NCBI GenBank assembly: GCA_001898705.1
Contig: MKUU01000011.1
Location: 40,080 to 104,079 of the forward strand
DNA length: 64,000 nucleotides
Source of the DNA: Caedibacter sp. 38-128
Lineage (GTDB): Bacteria; Pseudomonadota; Alphaproteobacteria; Caedimonadales; Caedimonadaceae
Reading direction: 5' to 3'
Positions 1 through 9,582 of the stretch are shown here, one piece after another. The position numbers were made by a program, and so were the translations under genes. Each line of letters opens with the position of its first letter. Position 1 is the first letter of the stretch. The notes beneath the pieces are model-generated. The model did not search any database and had not been told where the DNA came from. It was given only the letters and a program-made list of their open reading frames with translations.

Positions 1-69
1 AAAAATGATATAAATTACTAACAAATTGTTAAAATTTTATTGTTTTTTAGGCGATTTTTTCCTATGAAA

Positions 70-98
70 AATTAGCTAAACTTGTCAAGTTGCTAATT
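70..98. repeat. Inverted repeat upstream of the first gene
   Basis: AATTAGC and GCTAATT flank an inner AACTTG/CAAGTT pair with a TA bulge, giving a nearly perfect hairpin. It ends just before the ribosome binding site AGAGG at 99-103 of the gene starting at 113. It could be an operator or leader hairpin for that gene. It could also terminate a minus-strand transcript, since the minus strand continues with TTTTC. The sequence does not decide between these. Confidence 0.4.
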
Positions 99-112
99 AG
101 AGGTATGATAAG

Positions 113-2498
113 ATGCTAACAGAATTGTTGCTTTTTCTTATCACTATTTTAGGTTTAAATACTCCTGGCCAAATTCTTTCTACACTAACCCCCTCCAACG
201 CTGTACAACTAGAAAAACCAATTTTTTTTTTCAATTACGAGAAGAGAAACAAGCAACCTGAAAGAAAGTAAACGTTATTTACTCCCAAAAGAGGCTCTTA
301 CGTTTTTATCCCAATCTCATCAATCGAAGCCTCAAAGGGATGTTTTCAGCTTTATTCTGCAAAAAGCTTTCAACCTGGGAGGTTCCCCTCACTCTCAACT
401 TATACATCCAGGGATTATTCTAAAACCATTTCAAAAAATTCCATTTTCCGAAGCAACAAGAAAAATTATCAGTCGGTTAAATATTATATTACTTGCTCAA
501 CCTGCAAAATTAGTCACAACAAAAAAAATTGAAAAATATGATGGTGTTGTAGCTCCTGTTTCTTTTTTCGCGAAAGATGACACACCTTTCTCCGTAGATA
601 TTTCATTCCTTTCTCAATCTCAAGTTCCACAGGATAAATTTGTTTCTTTTTCGGCATCTGACAAAAATGGAATAAATATTTTGGTTCAGGAAGAGGCAAC
701 TAATTCGGTTGCGGATTATACTAAAACAACATCATTATACACTAGTAGCGTACTAACCATACCAACCGCTGTCATTTCTTCTGCATCTGCGAACAACAGC
801 GTAAAAGTATTGATTCCTATAACCTTCACCAGCTTGGATCCTTGCTATCCCTCAAGAATGCAACCCTCTCATGTAATAGCTACGAAGTCTTCACCAACGT
901 CTACTCTTCCTTTTATGCCAGAAAACAAGCATGCAAGTTCTTTCCCACCCATAAACTCTGTCAACTCGGGAACCAATAATAGCAAGCCACAACTGCAACT
1001 TAACACAGCACTTATAACACTCACACCTGTTATTCCTCCTGTACCGACAAACCGTAGCGTAACCGCTTCGGTTTCTATGCCAACAGTCCATCCAAGCGCT
1101 CATAATACTGTAGCACCACTACTCAATAGAAGAAGAGCATCAACACCAACAATCCCTGTTATTTTTTCCGCATCAGCGAGTAGCAGTGTAAGGGCTCCAA
1201 TTCCGATCACAGTAACAAGTTCAGATGTTAACAATACCCAGATAATATCACCCTATAGTGAAGCATCAGTGCCACCACCGCCAGCGCCTATTCTTCCTTT
1301 TATTCCAGCAAATAACAAGGTAAGTATTCCATCGCATGTAGCAACAACCAATTCAAGCATTACAGCTCTCCCAAAAACGCAGCTATCTAGAGTAATAATG
1401 GGAATAAATTCACCAACGTCTACACCTCCCTCGATACCTGTACAAAATATGGCCAGTATTAGCTCTTCTACATTAGCTAGTAATGGAAAAATTACTAGTT
1501 CCAGCGCTTCTTTGTTAATGAATACTTTGAAGAGTCTCTCTCAATACGCAAGCACTTCCCAAACTTTACCCATTTCTAGCCTAAACCCTTCTTATAAAAC
1601 AGCCCTGACAATTCTAGCTTCTACCACAATTGATCCGCAAAATACGTCTTCACCTGAAAGAATAAATTCTTTACTCCTTCCATTACCTCAACCTCCGGTT
1701 GTCCCTGCTCCTTTTAAAATGACCAAAGGAAACGACCCTTCTTTTGAATTAATGAGTGGTTACTTAAGTTCAAAATTTACCTCTTTAAGACGCTCTTCCT
1801 CGGTTGTTCCACCTATTCTGCCAGCTAAATGTCAGACTCAGGATTTTAAAAGAAGTAAATCATTACCTGTGATTAAAAAACTTAAAGTTAACAAGTGCAA
1901 AACAGATTTGGTAGCTGCTATTTCATTTGATGATAAAAAATCTCAGATAGAAGAAGATGAACCTCGAGGACGAACTCTAATGACAAATCATTCTGGGCGT
2001 CTTCAACAAAAAAGGAATCTTAGCCCCCAATCTTTTAAAGGCATGAGTGAACAACAAACCTTTTTTTCTTTCTTAAGAAAGCAACTGAGATTAACAAACG
2101 ACTATGATGAAATAGAAGAAGATCAAGGTGTTTCTCCCGATCATTTAATAAGCGCTTCAAATAGACTTATGAAAAAATTCAGCCATACATTAGGAGAACT
2201 ATATATTCAGACAGAAGATTCTTTAAAGAAAAAGAAAGCACGCAAAATTAATGAGTTTCTATATGTTTCGGCAAGAAATATACATTTTCAAGATAAACTC
2301 TCTTCTAAATTTGAGTTTGATCCAAAATGTTCTGGCTCAAAAAAAACAGACCTAACGACTCACTCTCGTTTACTTACAGGAGCTCTTGAAGAACATTTAT
2401 TTCAAGAATGCCTAACATTCCCCAAATCTCATAAAAGACGTCAATTGCATTCCACTCCGACGAAAATACGTGCGTTACCGGAAAGATCTGATCAGTAA
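113..2498 (+). CDS. Secreted Pro/Ser/Thr-rich protein, frameshifted at a T10 run
   Basis: I do not recognise the family. ATG 113 follows AGAGG with normal spacing and opens a signal-peptide-like N-terminus (MLTELLLFLITILGL). That frame stops at 269. The +1 frame is open without a stop from 213 to 2498 but has no good start of its own; TTG 681 is only an internal codon. The two frames meet at ten T residues (222-231), and nine T would fuse them into one protein of about 794 residues. The middle is Pro/Ser/Thr/Asn-rich with a degenerate repeat (PITFTS and PITVTS copies). The C-terminal third is charged, with basic clusters (KRSKSLPVIKKLK, KKKKARK). It may be a surface or secreted effector that is a pseudogene, phase-variable, or rescued by polymerase slippage. 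A sequencing error in the homopolymer is also possible. Confidence 0.65.
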
Positions 2499-2623
2499 AA
2501 CTTTCTCTATAAATTATAACCAACTTACTATGAAGAATAAATATTTTGTTAATTTATTATAGCTAAAATCAAATTAACTATTAAAATAGCTGATATTTTT
2601 ACTAAAAATAAAAGGAGAGCTTC

Positions 2624-3085
2624 ATGATTAACTTAACAGATTCAGATATTAAAAAATCAACAAAAATCCTTGAAACTCTTTTAGCAAATACTTATCTCCT
2701 TGCGTTAAAAACTCAAAATTATCATTGGAATATAGTAAGTCCAAATTTTACGATGCTCCATGAGCTTTTTGGAAATCAATATGAAGCTCTCTCAGATGCG
2801 ATTGATGAGATTGCGGAACGAATTCGGATGTTAGGAGAAAGAACCCCTGCGACATTTTACAAGTTTTTGAAGCTCACCACTTTAACAGAAAACGATGATA
2901 TCAAAATAGCTGAAGCCATGATTACCACTCTTTTAAATGATCATGAACAGCTTATCTTAGAACTTCGAACAACCCTTAAAGCGCTTGACGACAGTGATGA
3001 TGAAGGAACAATTGACTTCCTCATTGGCCGCCTTAGAGAGCATGAAAAGACAGCTTGGATGCTGAGAAGCCATCTATCCCTTTAA
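2624..3085 (+). CDS. dps: Dps family ferritin-like DNA-protecting protein
   Basis: Dps proteins form 12-subunit shells that oxidise ferrous iron with peroxide and protect DNA in the cytoplasm. The 153-residue length is typical. The ferroxidase region is visible: H34 in QNYHWN, H46 in MLHELF, and D61 and E65 in DAIDEIAERIR. There is no long basic N-terminal tail, so direct DNA binding may be weak. The start ATG follows AAAGGAG at good spacing. The gene stands alone between the secreted protein gene and nusB, with an AT-rich upstream region where I see no clear OxyR or Fur box. Confidence 0.9.
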   Translation: MINLTDSDIKKSTKILETLLANTYLLALKTQNYHWNIVSPNFTMLHELFGNQYEALSDAIDEIAERIRMLGERTPATFYKFLKLTTLTENDDIKIAEAMITTLLNDHEQLILELRTTLKALDDSDDEGTIDFLIGRLREHEKTAWMLRSHLSL

Positions 3086-3431
3086 ACTTTGGCTTTTACA
3101 AAACTTTTCAAGTTTTTACTCTTTATTAACTTTTCATCAATATAAAAGTTCTTGTAAGCAATAAAAATAATAAAATAGAGGGAGAAGCTTCGTGGACCAA
3201 GTCTCAAGTATAAACTTTAAGGACAAAGTACACTTTCTCCAAAGTTATTAGATTGATCATTTCGGCAGCATGTTTACTTCATATAAGGTTAGAAGTGAGA
3301 AAAAGACTCCCAGGGATTTAAGTCTCTGGGAATTTTTTACAATAAATCCGTACACTCTTCAGAGAATGCTTGCCTTTTTTTCCATCTATCGGCATTAATA
3401 TTTTTTAATTAATCATCTTTGAAAATGAAGA
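3086..3431. other. Intergenic region with possible small RNA
   Basis: This 346-base gap between dps and nusB has no supported ORF. Around 3181-3243, GGAGAAG can pair with CTTTCTCC about 50 bases later. The stretch ends in a good intrinsic terminator at 3308-3338. That terminator lies about 220 bases past dps, so it may close a separate short transcript instead of the dps message. It lacks the SRP RNA core motif and I cannot assign it to 6S RNA. Confidence 0.3.
3308..3338 (+). terminator. Intrinsic terminator before nusB
   Basis: TCCCAGGGA and TCTCTGGGA form a 9-bp stem with one G-U pair around the loop TTTAAG, followed by AATTTTTT. It closes either the dps transcript or a small RNA encoded in the gap, and separates nusB from upstream transcription. 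Confidence 0.8.
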
Positions 3432-3905
3432 ATGGCACAATCTAATCGTAACCAGTTTGAAAAAAATCGCGCTGCAAGGCTTGCAGCAGTTCAAGCTCTC
3501 TACCAAATTTCTGAGACAGAACAAACTGCATCTGCTGTGATAGAAGAATTTATCCTTCACCGCTTTAATTCAGGTGATTATCCTGTCAGCGTGGATATCG
3601 CTTTGTTCAGAAACCTCATCACAACAGCTTGTGAAAGACGGCAAGATATCAGGGATATCATCCTTGCAAATCTTAGCCAAGAGTGGACTATAGAGCGTCT
3701 AGAATCAATTTTAAAAGCCATTTTACAAGTTGCCACAGCTGAATTTTTAGGACAATTAACCACAGTTCCCGCGCCGGTTATTATTTCTGAATATGTTGAT
3801 ATTACTCATGGATTCTTTGAAGGAAAAGAGCCAGGATTTGTTAATAGTTATCTTGATAAAGTTGCAAAAAATCTAGGGTATTCACTCTCAAAACCAAAGA
3901 AATAA
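3432..3905 (+). CDS. nusB: Transcription antitermination protein NusB
   Basis: NusB binds boxA of ribosomal RNA leaders together with NusE (S10) and prevents premature termination. The 157 residues span the all-helical family fold: the N-terminal RAARLAAVQALYQ helix, and the C-terminal VIISEYVDITHGFF followed by PGFVNSYLDKVAKNL. In many alphaproteobacteria nusB follows ribH; here it is separate and precedes gpmI by 45 bases. The ribosome binding site is weak, but ATG 3432 keeps the conserved N-terminus. Confidence 0.93.
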   Translation: MAQSNRNQFEKNRAARLAAVQALYQISETEQTASAVIEEFILHRFNSGDYPVSVDIALFRNLITTACERRQDIRDIILANLSQEWTIERLESILKAILQVATAEFLGQLTTVPAPVIISEYVDITHGFFEGKEPGFVNSYLDKVAKNLGYSLSKPKK

Positions 3906-3950
3906 TGCCATTACAAAAGTACTTGAAGACCCAAGGATATGGAGTTTTAA

Positions 3951-5489
3951 ATGAAAAATAATCATTCCCCTATAATTTTATGTATCTTAGATGGATGGGG
4001 GCACCGTGAAGAGTTAAATCATAATGCGATTGCACAAGCAAAAACTCCTAACTTTGATCGTTTTCTAAAAAATTATCCTCATTCTTTACTCGAAGCATCA
4101 GCTCTTGATGTTGGACTTCCTGAAGGTCAAATGGGGAATTCTGAAGTTGGGCATATGAACATCGGCGCCGGACGCATTATCATGCAAGACCTACCACGCA
4201 TCGATGCTGCTCTTCAAAATAATGAAGTTACACAACTTGCTGTGTTTCAAAATTTTACTAAGAAAGTAAAAGAAGGAACCGGCGTTGTGCATCTTTTAGG
4301 GCTTCTGTCTCCCGGAGGCGTTCACTCACATCAAGATCAGATCATTGCATTAGCAAAAGACTTTTCAAATGAGGGGCTAATTGTTTATTTACATCTTTTC
4401 CTTGATGGACGCGACACATCGCCTAATTCAGGAAAAGAATATCTAAAACATTTAATGTTCGAAATTGGAGATATTCCTTCTATTAAAATTGCAACAATAG
4501 GAGGACGTTATTTTGGAATGGATCGTGATAAGCGCTGGGATCGAGTTGAAAAAGCCTATCAAGTCATGACAGATGTACAAGGGACTATTCTTGAGGATCC
4601 CTTGACCTATATTCAGGAAAACTATGCCTCTAAAATCACCGATGAGTTTATTCCCCCTGCTCTCCTTCGAGACTATGAAGGAATGCAGGATGGAGACGGG
4701 TTGTTTATCGCAAATTTTCGTGCCGATCGAGTCCGCCAGATTTTAAGTGCTCTTGTACTGCAAGACTTTCAAGATTTTAAGAGAGGTAAAGTTATTCAAT
4801 TCTCAGCAACTTTAGGACTTGTTGAGTATTCTGAAGTTTTAAATAAGTATTGCCCTGCCCTCTTTCCCGCCATTGAGATTCATGAAAGTTTAGGCGAAGT
4901 GGTTGCAAATGCTGGACTTAAGCAACTGCGTATTGCAGAAACAGAAAAATATGCCCACGTTACTTTTTTCTTTAATGGTGGCCAAGAAACCCCTTTTCCT
5001 CAGGAAGATCGCATCCTTATCCCTTCTCCAAAAGTTGCGACTTATGATTTACAACCAGAGATGTCTGCCAAGGAAGTCACACAAGAACTCATTTCAGCAA
5101 TACATAAAATACCCTATAATCTTGTTGTTGTGAATTATGCAAATACTGATATGGTTGGACACTCAGGTGATCTCAATGCATCTATTCAGGCAGTCGAATG
5201 TGTTGATCGATGCTTAGGAGAACTTGAAAAAGCCGTATTATCTCTTAATGGAACTCTACTGATCACGGCAGATCATGGCAATGCAGAACAAATTTATGAT
5301 GAAACATTAAAAGAGGCTCACACAGCTCATACTATGAATCCCGTGCCCTTTGTGTGCGTCAACACTATTCTGCATGGAGCATCATTATCTGATGGAAAAC
5401 TATCTGATATAGCGCCGACAATATTAGAAATATTAGGATTACCTAAACCATCTCAGATGACAGGAAGATCATTATTAAAGAATGTTTAG
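3951..5489 (+). CDS. gpmI: 2,3-bisphosphoglycerate-independent phosphoglycerate mutase
   Basis: This enzyme interconverts 3- and 2-phosphoglycerate in glycolysis/gluconeogenesis, using two Mn ions and a phosphoserine intermediate. The 512-residue length matches the family. The N-terminal ILDGWG metal-binding segment, the nucleophile serine in GNSEVGHMNIGAGR, FLDGRDTSP, the RYFGMDRDKRWDR loop, and the C-terminal NYANTDMVGHSG and TADHGNAEQ motifs are all present. It heads a same-strand run with ctpA and rppH, a conserved alphaproteobacterial order. The usual envC gene between gpmI and ctpA is missing; only 74 bases separate them. Confidence 0.96.
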   Translation: MKNNHSPIILCILDGWGHREELNHNAIAQAKTPNFDRFLKNYPHSLLEASALDVGLPEGQMGNSEVGHMNIGAGRIIMQDLPRIDAALQNNEVTQLAVFQNFTKKVKEGTGVVHLLGLLSPGGVHSHQDQIIALAKDFSNEGLIVYLHLFLDGRDTSPNSGKEYLKHLMFEIGDIPSIKIATIGGRYFGMDRDKRWDRVEKAYQVMTDVQGTILEDPLTYIQENYASKITDEFIPPALLRDYEGMQDGDGLFIANFRADRVRQILSALVLQDFQDFKRGKVIQFSATLGLVEYSEVLNKYCPALFPAIEIHESLGEVVANAGLKQLRIAETEKYAHVTFFFNGGQETPFPQEDRILIPSPKVATYDLQPEMSAKEVTQELISAIHKIPYNLVVVNYANTDMVGHSGDLNASIQAVECVDRCLGELEKAVLSLNGTLLITADHGNAEQIYDETLKEAHTAHTMNPVPFVCVNTILHGASLSDGKLSDIAPTILEILGLPKPSQMTGRSLLKNV

Positions 5490-5563
5490 TTTAATATATT
5501 TCATAAAGTCAGAGCTTGTTATAAACTATATAAGTTAAGTTAGGTTCAAATTGAAGGAAGGTT

Positions 5564-6955
5564 ATGTTAGCTTCTATTTCTCACAGGCTTTATTGTTGTA
5601 AGTTGTTGGCCAGTTTGGCCTTTTGTTTCACTATCTTGGTTACAGGATGTAGTGCCAAAGATAAGGATAAAATCAGCACAAGTTCCTCTTCTCTATCCGC
5701 TAAGGAAGCTGCCCTCTTTTATAGCTACGTTACTGATCGCGTTAAGAGAGAATATATTGAAAAGATTGATGATACAAAACTATTAGAAGGGGCTTTAGAG
5801 GGTATTTTGTCTTCTTTAGATCCTTATTCAGCTTATCTCGATCCTGAAAAATATGAAAATATTAAGAAACAAACCCAAGGGCATTATGGAGGCCTGGGAA
5901 TTGAAATGCTTATGGAGGACGGGATCATTCACGTCATTTCAGCTCTGGATGATTCGCCTGCTCAAAAAGCTGGTGTTTTACCAGGAGATCAAATTATCGT
6001 GATTAATAAAGAAGCTACTTATCAAATGAAGTCCCTTGAAGCCGCTGAAAAACTACGTGGGCACCCTGGTACTGAAGTCACGATTTCAATAAAACGTGAA
6101 AAATTAGCCCCTTTTGATCTTACTTTACAAAGAGCTATTATCAATACTCGTCCTATCAAATGGCATATTGAAGATAATATTGCCTATGTTCGCATTTCAA
6201 CTTTCAACCAAGAAACAACGAAAGAGCTTTTAAAGGCAATTCGAGAAATTAAAGGAAAAACAAATAAGAAAGAACTTACAGGCTATATTCTTGATTTACG
6301 CAATAACAGCGGTGGCTTGCTTGATGAGGCTGTTTCTGTAAGTGATGTCTTTTTGAATGATGGTAAGATTGTTTCTATTCGCGGAAAAGATCCCAAAAAA
6401 GAGCTACATTTTTCTGCAAATCCAGGTGATTTCACAGGCAATGCACCTTTAATGGTTCTTATTAATAGCGGGACAGCCTCTGCTGCCGAGATTGTTGCAG
6501 CAGCCCTTCAGGATAATAAAAGAGCAGTCATTGTTGGAACAAAATCATTTGGGAAAGGATCTGTTCAAAGCGTTATCCCTCTTACAAATAAAGGGGCTAT
6601 TAAACTCACCGTTGCTCTTTACTACACGCCTTTAGGCAAAACAATTCAAAAAAATGGCATCGAACCTGACATTAAAATTGAGCAACATGTGGATCTTAAA
6701 ACAGTTAATGAAGATAAGCGTTTAAGAGAAAACAATTTGATTGGGGCATTGCCTTCAATTATTTCCGATAAACTTGGCGCCTCTACGCCCTCAGTGCCTC
6801 AAAAAGCCGATGGAAAAAATAAGAAAGAAGAAAATATTCTAAAGGATGTCCCTGACTATCAACTTAAACAAGCGTTCAGTCTCTTAAAAGCAATGAGCCT
6901 TTATGAGAAGCTCCAACCAGGAAAATACATAGATCAGCTGAAGAAAGCTAAGTGA
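5564..6955 (+). CDS. ctpA: Carboxy-terminal processing protease, S41 family lipoprotein
   Basis: CtpA cleaves C-terminal tails of periplasmic proteins. The N-terminus is a lipoprotein signal with lipobox LVTGC (Cys29), so it is probably anchored to a membrane facing the periplasm. An N-terminal helical region (DPYSAYLDPEKY) is followed by a PDZ domain (GGLGIEMLMEDG to about residue 175). The S41 core follows with LRNNSGGLLDEAV, the catalytic Ser in NSGTASAAEIVA and the catalytic Lys in SFGKGSVQ. The C-terminal tail is Lys-rich. The neighbours gpmI and rppH agree with the ancestral cluster. Confidence 0.95.
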   Translation: MLASISHRLYCCKLLASLAFCFTILVTGCSAKDKDKISTSSSSLSAKEAALFYSYVTDRVKREYIEKIDDTKLLEGALEGILSSLDPYSAYLDPEKYENIKKQTQGHYGGLGIEMLMEDGIIHVISALDDSPAQKAGVLPGDQIIVINKEATYQMKSLEAAEKLRGHPGTEVTISIKREKLAPFDLTLQRAIINTRPIKWHIEDNIAYVRISTFNQETTKELLKAIREIKGKTNKKELTGYILDLRNNSGGLLDEAVSVSDVFLNDGKIVSIRGKDPKKELHFSANPGDFTGNAPLMVLINSGTASAAEIVAAALQDNKRAVIVGTKSFGKGSVQSVIPLTNKGAIKLTVALYYTPLGKTIQKNGIEPDIKIEQHVDLKTVNEDKRLRENNLIGALPSIISDKLGASTPSVPQKADGKNKKEENILKDVPDYQLKQAFSLLKAMSLYEKLQPGKYIDQLKKAK

Positions 6956-7011
6956 AAAGTTCATCATTCAAAAACGGCTGTTTTTTTGATTGCAACAGGA
7001 AGAAAAGGTAG

Positions 7012-7509
7012 ATGAAGCATACGAGAAAGTTGCTTCCCCCCTATCGTAATGGGGTTGGAATCATGCTTTTAAATAAAGAAAATAAAGTCTTTGTAGCAAG
7101 ACGCATTGTCCCCGCAACGAAAGCTTGGCAAATGCCTCAAGGAGGTATTGATGAAGGAGAAACGCCTGAAACTGCAGCCTTTCGAGAACTAAAAGAAGAA
7201 ATTGGGACAAATAATGTTCAAATTTTAGCTGAATCTCAGATCTGGCATACTTATGATTTCCCTTCCTATCTCATTGGTAAATTATGGGGCGGAAATTATC
7301 GTGGTCAACGGCAGAAATGGTTTTTAATGCGTTTCCTCGGTGAAGGCACAGAAATTAACATTGCCACCGAACATCCGGAATTTTGTGATTGGCGGTGGAT
7401 AGAAATTAAAGAACTCCCTATTCTTGCTATTTCATTTAAACGCGAGACTTATCAGGCATTAATAAATGAGTTTAGTCCTTTACTTGGTTCATCCATAGAC
7501 AAATCATAA
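7012..7509 (+). CDS. rppH: RNA pyrophosphohydrolase
   Basis: RppH removes pyrophosphate from triphosphorylated mRNA 5' ends and so triggers RNase E-dependent decay. The Nudix box lies at residues 44-66 (GGIDEGETPETAAFRELKEE plus IG). The N-terminal YRNGVGIMLLN and the following WHTYDFP and GQRQKWFLMRF segments are typical of RppH and absent from generic Nudix hydrolases. The 165-residue length fits. It lies 56 bases after ctpA, probably in the same transcription unit. Confidence 0.93.
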   Translation: MKHTRKLLPPYRNGVGIMLLNKENKVFVARRIVPATKAWQMPQGGIDEGETPETAAFRELKEEIGTNNVQILAESQIWHTYDFPSYLIGKLWGGNYRGQRQKWFLMRFLGEGTEINIATEHPEFCDWRWIEIKELPILAISFKRETYQALINEFSPLLGSSIDKS

Positions 7510-7530
7510 ACTTTACTTCATTCTCAATAA

Positions 7531-7554
7531 GTTATTAATTTTAAAATTAATAAC
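7531..7554. repeat. Perfect 24-bp AT palindrome
   Basis: GTTATTAATTTT is followed immediately by its exact reverse complement AAAATTAATAAC, 22 bases after rppH. There is no T run beside it, so it is a poor terminator. It could be an operator for ogt or simply a cruciform-prone AT stretch. Confidence 0.4.
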
Positions 7555-7655
7555 CAGAAATACGTTCAAATACAAAAATTGAAAATTTTATATTTACAGC
7601 TAGAATGGTTGTACCAGTCTTTATCCCATTTGCGCTTTGAACAAGGAAATTAACC

Positions 7656-8153
7656 ATGACTTATGCCTATAAAACGATGATTTCACCGGTCGGTACTTTA
7701 AAGCTGATATCAAGTGATAAAGGTCTCGTTGGTATTTTATGGGAAAATGATTCTCCCGACCGTACCCCTTTTAAGTTGATGACAGAAGATAAAAATAACC
7801 CTTTTCTTGTTGAAGCCGAACAACAGTTACGCGATTATTTCAGTGGGAAATTGAAACAATTTTCTTTGCAACTCGATTTCATCGGTACTCAATTCCAGAA
7901 GAAGGTTTGGGAAGCTCTTTTAACGATCCCTTTTGGGGAAACGCGTAGTTACGCTCAAATCGCTCAACAAATTGGTAATCCAAAGGCAGTTCGAGCAGTT
8001 GGCGCTGCAAATGGAAAAAACCCTATTTCAATTATTGCCCCTTGTCATCGCGTTATTGGAGCAAATGGTAAACTTACTGGATTTGCGGGTGGACTTGAGA
8101 TCAAAGCCTTTCTATTAAAAATAGAAAGTCCTCACAGAACCTTTGCTGCTTAA
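7656..8153 (+). CDS. ogt: Methylated-DNA--protein-cysteine methyltransferase
   Basis: This suicide repair protein transfers the methyl group of O6-methylguanine to its own cysteine. The active site PCHRVIG is present with Cys130. The DNA-binding helix-turn-helix region reads GETRSYAQIAQQIGNPKAVRAVGAANGK in outline, and the C-terminal FAGGLEIKAFLL helix is present. At 165 residues it is the short Ogt type, without an Ada regulatory domain. It converges on ldcA with only 17 bases between the stops. Confidence 0.95.
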   Translation: MTYAYKTMISPVGTLKLISSDKGLVGILWENDSPDRTPFKLMTEDKNNPFLVEAEQQLRDYFSGKLKQFSLQLDFIGTQFQKKVWEALLTIPFGETRSYAQIAQQIGNPKAVRAVGAANGKNPISIIAPCHRVIGANGKLTGFAGGLEIKAFLLKIESPHRTFAA

Positions 8154-8170
8154 CAGATAGGCCTTATACA

Positions 8171-9109
8171 TTACGAGACTGTGGGAAATGAGCATATAAG
8201 TTTTTTCTCCGGCCCATCCAGTGTTGCAGTCCCTCCAATCATAAAAGGTCGACTGATAAGTCCATGGCCGACACCTGTCATCCGAAAAACAGAAAATTGG
8301 ACCTCAGACGCAAATTTTTTAAAAACGGCTTGCAAAAGAGCGCTTTGATCTTGCTCAGGTGTGTCATATGTAAAATCAGCTAAAAAGAGAGCTTTAAGTC
8401 CCTCAAAAGCGCCAACTTGCCGGAAATGCTCTAAATACTCGGCAACCCGATAGGGTTTTTCATTCACATCTTCTAACAGCAACATCTTGCCATTGGTTTG
8501 AATCTGCCAACTTGTCCCAAGACTATATTGCAAAACGGCTAAATTTCCGCCAACGAGCGGTGCCGCCATTTGTTCAAGATTTTGAGCAAGCGTATTTAAA
8601 GGTGCCAGATTCTCAAATTGAACTTCTTTTTTAATACCAAAAAGAACTTCTTTTAATTCATCAATTGCCCAAGGTTCAAAGATACCAAGCCCAAGGCGTC
8701 TCAGTGGAGAGGCATGCACAGGTGTCCATTGCCACTTCTGATGAAAGAATGTATGGAGAGCCGTAATATCACTTAAACCAATAAAGAGTTTCTCAAAACA
8801 TGGTTTTTGAATTTCTTCTAATAAAGGGATCAACCGTTTAGATCCAGCCCCTCCCTGAAGACACCAAATAGCTTTAGTCGTGGTATCATGCAAAGCCTCG
8901 ACTAAAGTCTCAAATCGCTTTACATCCGAGTTTGCATATAACAAATCTTCGCCGAAAATATCGCATGAAATTTTTATCTTAAGATCCCAACTCGCTAAAA
9001 AAGAACGTACTTTTTCTAGCAATCCCTCTTCTGAACCATATGAGGGTGCAACAACAGATATCACATCTCCAGGTTTTAAAGGATGAAACGATAAAGAAGA
9101 ATGACTCAT
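8171..9109 (-). CDS. ldcA: LD-carboxypeptidase (S66 family)
   Basis: S66 serine peptidases cut the terminal D-Ala from the murein tetrapeptide during cytoplasmic peptidoglycan recycling; the related MccF branch degrades microcin C. The 312-residue protein has the VVAPSYG N-terminus, the WCLQGGAGSKRLIPLL segment and the nucleophile Ser113 in GLSDITALH. GGNLAVLQYSLGT and the C-terminal GVGHG region follow. Recycling agrees with the murein genes elsewhere in the window. I cannot separate LdcA from MccF by eye, so the substrate is inferred. Confidence 0.85.
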   Translation of the reverse strand: MSHSSLSFHPLKPGDVISVVAPSYGSEEGLLEKVRSFLASWDLKIKISCDIFGEDLLYANSDVKRFETLVEALHDTTTKAIWCLQGGAGSKRLIPLLEEIQKPCFEKLFIGLSDITALHTFFHQKWQWTPVHASPLRRLGLGIFEPWAIDELKEVLFGIKKEVQFENLAPLNTLAQNLEQMAAPLVGGNLAVLQYSLGTSWQIQTNGKMLLLEDVNEKPYRVAEYLEHFRQVGAFEGLKALFLADFTYDTPEQDQSALLQAVFKKFASEVQFSVFRMTGVGHGLISRPFMIGGTATLDGPEKKLICSFPTVS

Positions 9110-9164
9110 TATTGAAACCCGTCTTTAGAAAAATAAGATGCCTACTTATAAAATAGAACAATGA

Positions 9165-9536
9165 AAACTCGAAGGTCTATAAGCCGGGTTCTGTCCTGGG
9201 ATTCCCAGGGATGATCATTCATCTGGAACTTTTGTTACCAAAAGCTTCACGCGACCTACCCGGACGATAACGCGGAAAGTCGCCTTTAGGTTTCCCTAAC
9301 TATCGTCCCTATTTGGTCTTGCTCCGGATGGGGTTTACCCTGCCACCTCTGTCGCCAGAGGCGCGGTGCGCTCTTACCGCACCATTTCACCCTTACCAGC
9401 CTTAGCTGGCGGTATATTTTCTGTGGCACTTTCCCTAAGGTTACCCTCGCTGGACGTTATCCAGCATCCTCTTTCCGTGGAGCCCGGACTTTCCTCCTCT
9501 AAATTTATTAGAAGCGATCATCCGACCTTCGAGTCT
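9165..9536 (-). ncRNA. rnpB: RNase P RNA (class A)
   Basis: RNase P RNA is the catalytic subunit that matures tRNA 5' ends and here also must process the permuted tmRNA. Read on the minus strand it contains the universal 5' core GAGGAAAGTCCGGGCTCC, the central GGGTGAAATGGTGCGGTAAG region and the 3' core ACAGAACCCGGCTTATAG. The outer strands GACTCGAAGGTC (9524-9535) and GACCTTCGAGTT (9166-9177) pair to form helix P1, which sets both ends. It lies between RDD and ldcA on the same strand. Confidence 0.96.
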
Positions 9537-9582
9537 CATTTTATTCCTATCAACTTCTTTCTTATTTCTCAACTTTAACAGA

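Noticed and set aside
681..2498. Independent gene starting at TTG 681
   Set aside because: The frame is open back to 213 and continues a signal-peptide gene through a homopolymer frameshift; there is no ribosome binding site at 681.
9366..9578. Plus-strand ORF of 70 codons
   Set aside because: It is antisense to the RNase P RNA.
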